Source: JAJBWD01 sp041670885
GTDB lineage: Bacteria; Bacillota; Clostridia; Clostridiales; Clostridiaceae
DNA: 9,995 bases
NCBI GenBank assembly: GCA_041670885.1
Contig: JBAXYJ010000099.1
Location: forward strand, 1-9,995
Direction: 5' to 3'
Shown here: in pieces, positions 6,931 through 9,995 of the stretch
Layout of the letters: each line of letters opens with the position of its first letter
Position numbering within the stretch: position 1 is the first letter of the stretch
Made by a program: the position numbers and the translations under genes
Notes under the pieces: generated by a model
What the model was told of the DNA's origin: nothing
The model's input: only the letters and a program-made list of their open reading frames with translations
Database searches by the model: none

Positions 6931-7291
6931 ATTCGGTATATTGGAGAGCGTCTCTTCCTTCATCACCAGTACTTATTCTTATGACATTTTCCACATCATA
7001 TATAAATATTTTTCCGTCTCCTATATTACCTGTGTGAAGAACCTTTTTAGTAGTTTCAACAACTAATTCAACTGGAACTTCACAAACTATTATTTCTATT
7101 TTTATTTTAGGCAATAGATGTATGTCTAATGATAAACCACGGTAAGATTCCTTATGACCTTTCTGTACTCCGCATCCTAAAACATTTGATACAGTCATGC
7201 CGCTTATGCCAATGGCATTTAACGCTTCTTTTAATTCCTCCAATTTGCTTGGGGAAGTTAGTATGTCTATTTTTGTAAGCTTTTTTCCCAT
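6929..7291 (-). CDS. glnK: PII nitrogen regulatory protein, GlnK type
   Basis: The 120-residue protein shows the trimeric PII fold signatures. The T-loop reads GVQKGHKESYRG (41-52), with the Gln-Lys-Gly-His that binds 2-oxoglutarate and ATP; the B-loop TGNIGDGKIF is at 87-96, and the C-terminal RISTGDEG at 105-112. It senses ATP/ADP and 2-oxoglutarate and plugs the ammonium channel. Aligned by eye with E. coli GlnB, Tyr46 is kept (Tyr50 here), but Tyr51, the uridylylation site, is Leu55. Two nucleotide-contact basic residues also differ: the B-loop Lys85 equivalent is Asn89, and the Arg103 equivalent is Ser107. It is the last gene of the minus-strand operon, 46 bases after amtB, with a consensus AGGAGGT (7298-7304) six bases before the ATG. 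Control is therefore probably by ligand binding rather than by uridylylation. Confidence 0.92.
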   Translation of the reverse strand: MGKKLTKIDILTSPSKLEELKEALNAIGISGMTVSNVLGCGVQKGHKESYRGLSLDIHLLPKIKIEIIVCEVPVELVVETTKKVLHTGNIGDGKIFIYDVENVIRISTGDEGRDALQYTE

Positions 7292-7337
7292 AAATTTACC
7301 TCCTACCTTAATATATATATTTTATCATAATTAATTA

Positions 7338-8876
7338 CTACTCGCCATCTTTTGGATTAAGTACAAAATCAGGGTATGCAACCATTCCCATTTCAGGTAT
7401 ATCAAGTCCAGCTATTTCTGCTTCTTTTGAAACTCTAAGTCCCATTGTTTTATCAAGTAATTTGAAGAATAAATAGGATGTTCCAAATCCCCAAATTATA
7501 AGAACAGCAACACATATAAGCTGTGCTAGAAGCTGCCCAAAACCGCCGCCGTAGAATAATCCGGTAACTCCGCCTGCTACACCGTTTAACCCGTCTCCAT
7601 AGGCACCATCTGCAAATAATCCTAAAGCTATAATTCCCCAAACTCCATTTACACAGTGAACAGATATAGCTCCAACTGGATCGTCAATTTTAAATTTATC
7701 TTCAACTATCCTAACTGATATACATACAAGAATACCTGATATAGCACCTATTATAAAGGATGAAATTCCATTTACGAAGGCGCAGGGAGCAGTTATGGCA
7801 ACAAGTCCTGCCAGGGCTCCATTACATGTCATTGATGGATCTGGTTTGCCGTATTTTTTCCACATATACATCATAGAAACAAGCCCGCCAACAGCACCTG
7901 CTATCATTGTGTTGGTAGCAACTATTGCAAGTCTGAAATCTGCACCGTTTGTAGTACTTCCTGCGTTAAATGCAAACCAGCAGAAGAATAAGATTATTGT
8001 TCCTATTATCGCCATTGGAATATCATGACCTAAGAAAGGTACTGCTGTTCCATCTTTCTTAAACTTACCTATTCTAGGTCCAATTACAATTGCTCCTGCT
8101 AAAGCCATCATACCACCCATAGAATGAACTACAGCAGATCCGGCAAAATCAACAACACCATGACCAATTCCTAGTCTGGTTCCAAGCTGAGCCATCCAGC
8201 CGCCTCCCCATACCCAGTTACCGAACAATGGATAGTAAATCATTGAAACGAAGAATGAATTAATTACGAAAACTGAAAATTTAACTCTCTCTGCCATGGA
8301 ACCTGTTGGAATAGTACAGGTTGTATCCATAAATACCATTTGGAAGAAGAAAAGAGCATATACTGCTACATCATATGTTCCTCCGCTGGCTAATGCGAAT
8401 CCTTTTGTACCAAACAATCCCCATCCACCTACAGTTACTTCATGGCTTAAAGTCGCAGCACCGGCACCTAAGTTGGACCATCCCCCAACGCCTCCAAACT
8501 GAAGTGCAAAGCCAACCAGAAAATAACCGACAGCACCAACTAAAAATACCATGAAGTTCATTGCCATTGTATGAAGCGCATTTTTAGCTCTGCAGAATCC
8601 TGTCTCAACCATTGCAAATCCGCACTGGAAGAAGAATATAAGCATTCCTGTCATCATTACCCAGACATAGTTTATTCCTAATCTGTTTTTACCTATTTGA
8701 GTAAGAATTTCATCCTGGGTAGGACTTCCTGCGGTTTTTGCAATTATATCACTGGCTGCACCTGTGGCTGCACCTGAAGGATCCCCAACACCCTGAGCAA
8801 ATACTACTGCTGATAATATAACTACAAATAGAAATGTTAAAGAGATAAACAAGGAAAATCTTTTTATTTTTTTCAT
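7338..8876 (-). CDS. amtB: Ammonium channel/transporter AmtB (Amt/Mep/Rh family)
   Basis: This 512-residue protein is a full Amt channel. Residues 1-27 form a cleavable-looking signal peptide (basic MKKIKR start, hydrophobic core, AVVFA before QG), followed by a Gly/Ala-rich linker and about eleven membrane helices. The twin histidines of the pore are His251 in VDFAGSAVVHSMGG and His407 in DDPVGAISVHCVNG; the structural Asp is Asp243. ETGFCRAKNA (91-100) and AFNAGSTTNGAD (302-313) are further family blocks. The cytoplasmic tail EAEIAGLDIPEMG (485-497) is the conserved GlnK-contact region, matching the PII gene downstream. It conducts ammonium across the plasma membrane. The start codon directly follows the stop of the upstream small membrane gene (TAAATG), and its ribosome binding site AAGGGGGT lies in the last codons of that gene, so translation is coupled. 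Confidence 0.97.
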   Translation of the reverse strand: MKKIKRFSLFISLTFLFVVILSAVVFAQGVGDPSGAATGAASDIIAKTAGSPTQDEILTQIGKNRLGINYVWVMMTGMLIFFFQCGFAMVETGFCRAKNALHTMAMNFMVFLVGAVGYFLVGFALQFGGVGGWSNLGAGAATLSHEVTVGGWGLFGTKGFALASGGTYDVAVYALFFFQMVFMDTTCTIPTGSMAERVKFSVFVINSFFVSMIYYPLFGNWVWGGGWMAQLGTRLGIGHGVVDFAGSAVVHSMGGMMALAGAIVIGPRIGKFKKDGTAVPFLGHDIPMAIIGTIILFFCWFAFNAGSTTNGADFRLAIVATNTMIAGAVGGLVSMMYMWKKYGKPDPSMTCNGALAGLVAITAPCAFVNGISSFIIGAISGILVCISVRIVEDKFKIDDPVGAISVHCVNGVWGIIALGLFADGAYGDGLNGVAGGVTGLFYGGGFGQLLAQLICVAVLIIWGFGTSYLFFKLLDKTMGLRVSKEAEIAGLDIPEMGMVAYPDFVLNPKDGE

Positions 8877-9146
8877 TTATAAAACCCCCTTTTTAACTTT
8901 TTTAAAATTGGACCAAGAAAAATTATTGCCTGATTTTTTCAGTTCACCTTTTAAATCAAAAAGCTTTTTAAAATGACGCATAGAAAAATATGAAACAAGC
9001 AGACCAACTACAGCTCCGGAGACGTCTGTATTAATTACTCTGAAACTAATTTTAAAATAAATTGAATAAATTGTAAAAAGGCATCCTGAAACAAAAATCA
9101 AACAGTTTATGATAAAAAGTACAATAATAGAATATTTTTTATCCAT
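8877..9146 (-). CDS. Small two-helix membrane protein of unknown function, coupled to amtB
   Basis: I do not recognise this 89-residue protein. It has a hydrophobic segment at about 6-32 (YSIIVLFIINCLIFVSGCLF and onward), a second at about 43-57 (SGAVVGLLVSYFS), and a basic, Lys-rich tail (58-89). The positive-inside rule suggests a hairpin with both ends in the cytoplasm. AAAGGGGGG lies five bases before the ATG, a strong ribosome binding site. The stop codon abuts the amtB start with no gap, and the codons for its final KKGVL contain the amtB ribosome binding site, so its translation should drive that of amtB. Position and membrane nature suggest a role with AmtB or GlnK, or a purely translational leader role, but no function can be assigned. 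Coding status is supported by the start signal and the exact junction. Confidence 0.75.
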   Translation of the reverse strand: MDKKYSIIVLFIINCLIFVSGCLFTIYSIYFKISFRVINTDVSGAVVGLLVSYFSMRHFKKLFDLKGELKKSGNNFSWSNFKKVKKGVL

Positions 9147-9207
9147 AAAAGCCCCCCTTTGTATTTGGTGGTAGTATAACGTGATCTGATTTTAATTAAT
9201 TTGCTTG

Positions 9208-9265
9208 AAAACTTAGTTTTAAAGATTATTTGAACTTGTTAGGTGTAAAACTAAGATGAGTTTTA
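9208..9265. repeat. Interlocking inverted repeats upstream of the amtB operon
   Basis: CTTAGTTTTA (9212-9221) is an exact inverted copy of TAAAACTAAG (9246-9255). The latter's first seven bases also pair with AGTTTTA (9259-9265) across a hexaloop (9253-9258), and AAAACT at 9208-9213 adds a fourth arm beside AGTTTT at 9215-9220. The arms can form mutually exclusive hairpins. They lie 60-120 bases before the small membrane gene, so they would be in its leader or operator if transcription starts upstream. There is no T-run after them on either strand that would make a simple terminator. Confidence 0.45.
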
Positions 9266-9308
9266 AAAGAACAGAATTAATGATTTGTTTTCTCCGGAGA
9301 TTTTTAGA

Positions 9309-9332
9309 AATAGTATTGTTTAACAAACTATT
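9309..9332. repeat. Imperfect inverted repeat
   Basis: AATAGT-A-TTGTT (9309-9320) faces AACAAACTATT (9322-9332) around a single T, with one extra A in the left arm. This could be an operator-like dyad or a short hairpin; nothing identifies its role. Confidence 0.35.
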
Positions 9333-9629
9333 TTATGATTTTAGCATGATAATGTTCGATATGCAAGTAAAATTTACTAAATTTCAAAAAAATATTTATA
9401 AATTGATGAAAAATACTTTCTGAAAACAGACAAATTCGATCTATTACTTACGTAAACGTATACAGGGACATATGAATTAAATTATTCATCACATATTTTT
9501 TCACTTGAGATTAAAATAAATGATTTTAAAACTATTTATTAAAATTAGGGGGCATTAATATGTAAAAGCAAAAATTAATTAACTAAATAATTATATTTGA
9601 TAATGAAATATTCTTTGAATGGTTATGAG

Positions 9630-9675
9630 ATAAATGTATAAATATACATTTATACAAATGAAAATGTTTACATTT
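9630..9675. repeat. Cluster of AAATGT/ACATTT palindromes
   Basis: An 11-bp perfect inverted repeat with a 2-base spacer (ATAAATGTATA at 9630-9640, TATACATTTAT at 9643-9653) is followed by AAATG at 9656-9660 and by AAATGT-TT-ACATTT at 9662-9675. The same half-site thus occurs in alternating orientation at least five times in 46 bases. This is the arrangement of a multi-dimer repressor operator, although the A/T richness makes chance palindromes more likely. No adjacent gene inside the window is an obvious target; the promoter at 9957 is about 280 bases away. Confidence 0.4.
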
Positions 9676-9956
9676 ACATAAATATATATTTTGGCAAAAT
9701 TATTAATTCAAATTGTTGTAAAACCTTAAAAATAGGGATTAAATAGAGGAAAATATGTATAATATTAGTTTTTACAGTACTATTTAATATTATGCTTTTT
9801 CAAAATAATAATTCATAAATAGTGAAATTGGTTTATAGGATGAATGCAATAAATATATTATATATTGTTTTAATAAGAAGGAAATATGTCGAAACTGAAC
9901 AAAAAAGAAAGCAATTATGCAAAATCAAATTTTTATTTGTTAATATTCAAATATTA

Positions 9957-9985
9957 TTGACATGGATATTTTACTTTGCTATCAT
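9957..9985 (+). promoter_or_regulatory. Plus-strand housekeeping-type promoter at the right edge
   Basis: TTGACA (9957-9962), a perfect -35, lies exactly 17 bases before TATCAT (9980-9985). Transcription would start near 9992 and read out of the window, so a plus-strand gene or RNA is expected just beyond the end. Confidence 0.6.
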
Positions 9986-9995
9986 TGTATAATAA

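Larger units (their letters stand above)
9147..9995. other. 849-bp A/T-rich region without a convincing gene
   Basis: No open frame here combines useful length, a spaced ribosome binding site and recognisable composition. The left part must hold the promoter of the minus-strand amtB operon; TATACT on the minus strand at 9173-9178 is a possible -10 but lacks a -35, and I see no sigma-54 GG-N10-GC element. What is present: interlocking AAAACT/AGTTTT repeats (9208-9265), a 10-bp palindrome TCTCCGGAGA (9291-9300), an inverted repeat at 9309-9332, a cluster of AAATGT/ACATTT palindromes (9630-9675), an isolated ribosome-binding-site-like string before ATG-TAA (9547-9565), and a plus-strand promoter at the right end. 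The region may contain a degraded gene or an untranslated RNA. Confidence 0.6.

Noticed and set aside
7795..8502. Plus-strand open frames of 68-77 codons opposite amtB
   Set aside because: They are antisense shadows of the amtB coding sequence, Pro- and Ala-rich in the way expected of a reversed Gly-rich membrane protein, and have no start signals.
9147..9265. Sigma-54 promoter, GlnR/TnrA box or ANTAR-type dual hairpin for the amtB operon
   Set aside because: No GG-N10-GC element, no TGTNA-N7-TNACA site, and the one hexaloop hairpin lacks the A1/G4 loop pattern of ANTAR targets.
9291..9300. TCTCCGGAGA palindrome as a hairpin terminator
   Set aside because: With a minimal loop only three pairs remain, so it cannot form a stable RNA hairpin; it is a DNA palindrome only.
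9886..9960. 24-codon plus-strand frame beginning MSKLNKKESNYAK with AAGG four bases upstream
   Set aside because: It is too short to judge, the ribosome binding site is weak and too close, and its end overlaps the -35 at 9957. It could be a leader peptide, but nothing distinguishes it from chance.
9840..9992. 50-codon plus-strand frame (MNAINILYIVLIRRK start) with hydrophobic ends
   Set aside because: The only upstream purine string, TAGG, directly abuts the ATG with no spacing. Residue use is what very A/T-rich DNA gives by chance, and it overlaps a good promoter.
9988..9993. TATAAT as the -10 of the edge promoter
   Set aside because: It is 25 bases from TTGACA; TATCAT at 9980-9985 has the proper 17-base spacing.

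Overview
The window looks like a chromosomal segment of a low-GC Firmicute, most likely Clostridium sensu lato. The DNA is very AT-rich, ribosome binding sites are strong and purine-rich (AAGGAG, AGGAGG, AGGGGGG), intergenic spaces carry A/T-flanked intrinsic terminators, and one leader is a purine riboswitch. There is also a sporulation-type membrane protein (YtvI family). Species cannot be named from sequence alone.

Layout. (1) Positions 1-258 hold the decayed N-terminal part of a 3-methyladenine DNA glycosylase (Mpg/AAG family), with two in-frame stops, a frameshift and no C-terminal half. (2) An AraC-family regulator (minus, 246-1121) diverges from a GH31 family alpha-glycosidase (plus, 1261-3612). 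They share a 139-bp spacer with an exact 11-bp direct repeat whose copies are 52 bp apart, a plausible site for the AraC protein. (3) A strong promoter, a guanine-class purine riboswitch (C at the specificity position) and an apparently translation-controlling expression platform precede a two-gene purine salvage operon: an NCS2-like permease (3958-5019) and a PRPP-dependent phosphoribosyltransferase (5028-5573). (4) After two hairpins and a promoter comes a YtvI/AI-2E-type membrane protein (5799-6917). (5) Convergent to it is a minus-strand nitrogen operon: a small two-helix membrane protein (9146-8877), an ammonium channel AmtB (8876-7338) and a GlnK-type PII protein (7291-6929). One symmetrical terminator at 6901-6930 serves both converging units and overlaps both stop codons. 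(6) Positions 9147-9995 hold no convincing gene, but contain several inverted repeats and, at the right edge, a good plus-strand promoter reading out of the window.

How the genes work together. The riboswitch operon should import a guanine-like base and convert it to a nucleotide, being shut off when guanine or hypoxanthine is plentiful. The amtB-glnK pair is the standard ammonium channel with its PII plug; here the small coupled membrane protein upstream is unexplained, and the PII lacks the classical uridylylated tyrosine. The AraC/GH31 pair suggests locally controlled alpha-glucoside use. I found no CRISPR array, tRNA, rRNA, insertion sequence, phage gene or obviously new multi-gene system. 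The most useful leads are the riboswitch expression platform, the unknown small protein fused translationally to amtB, and the repeat-rich non-coding segment at the right.
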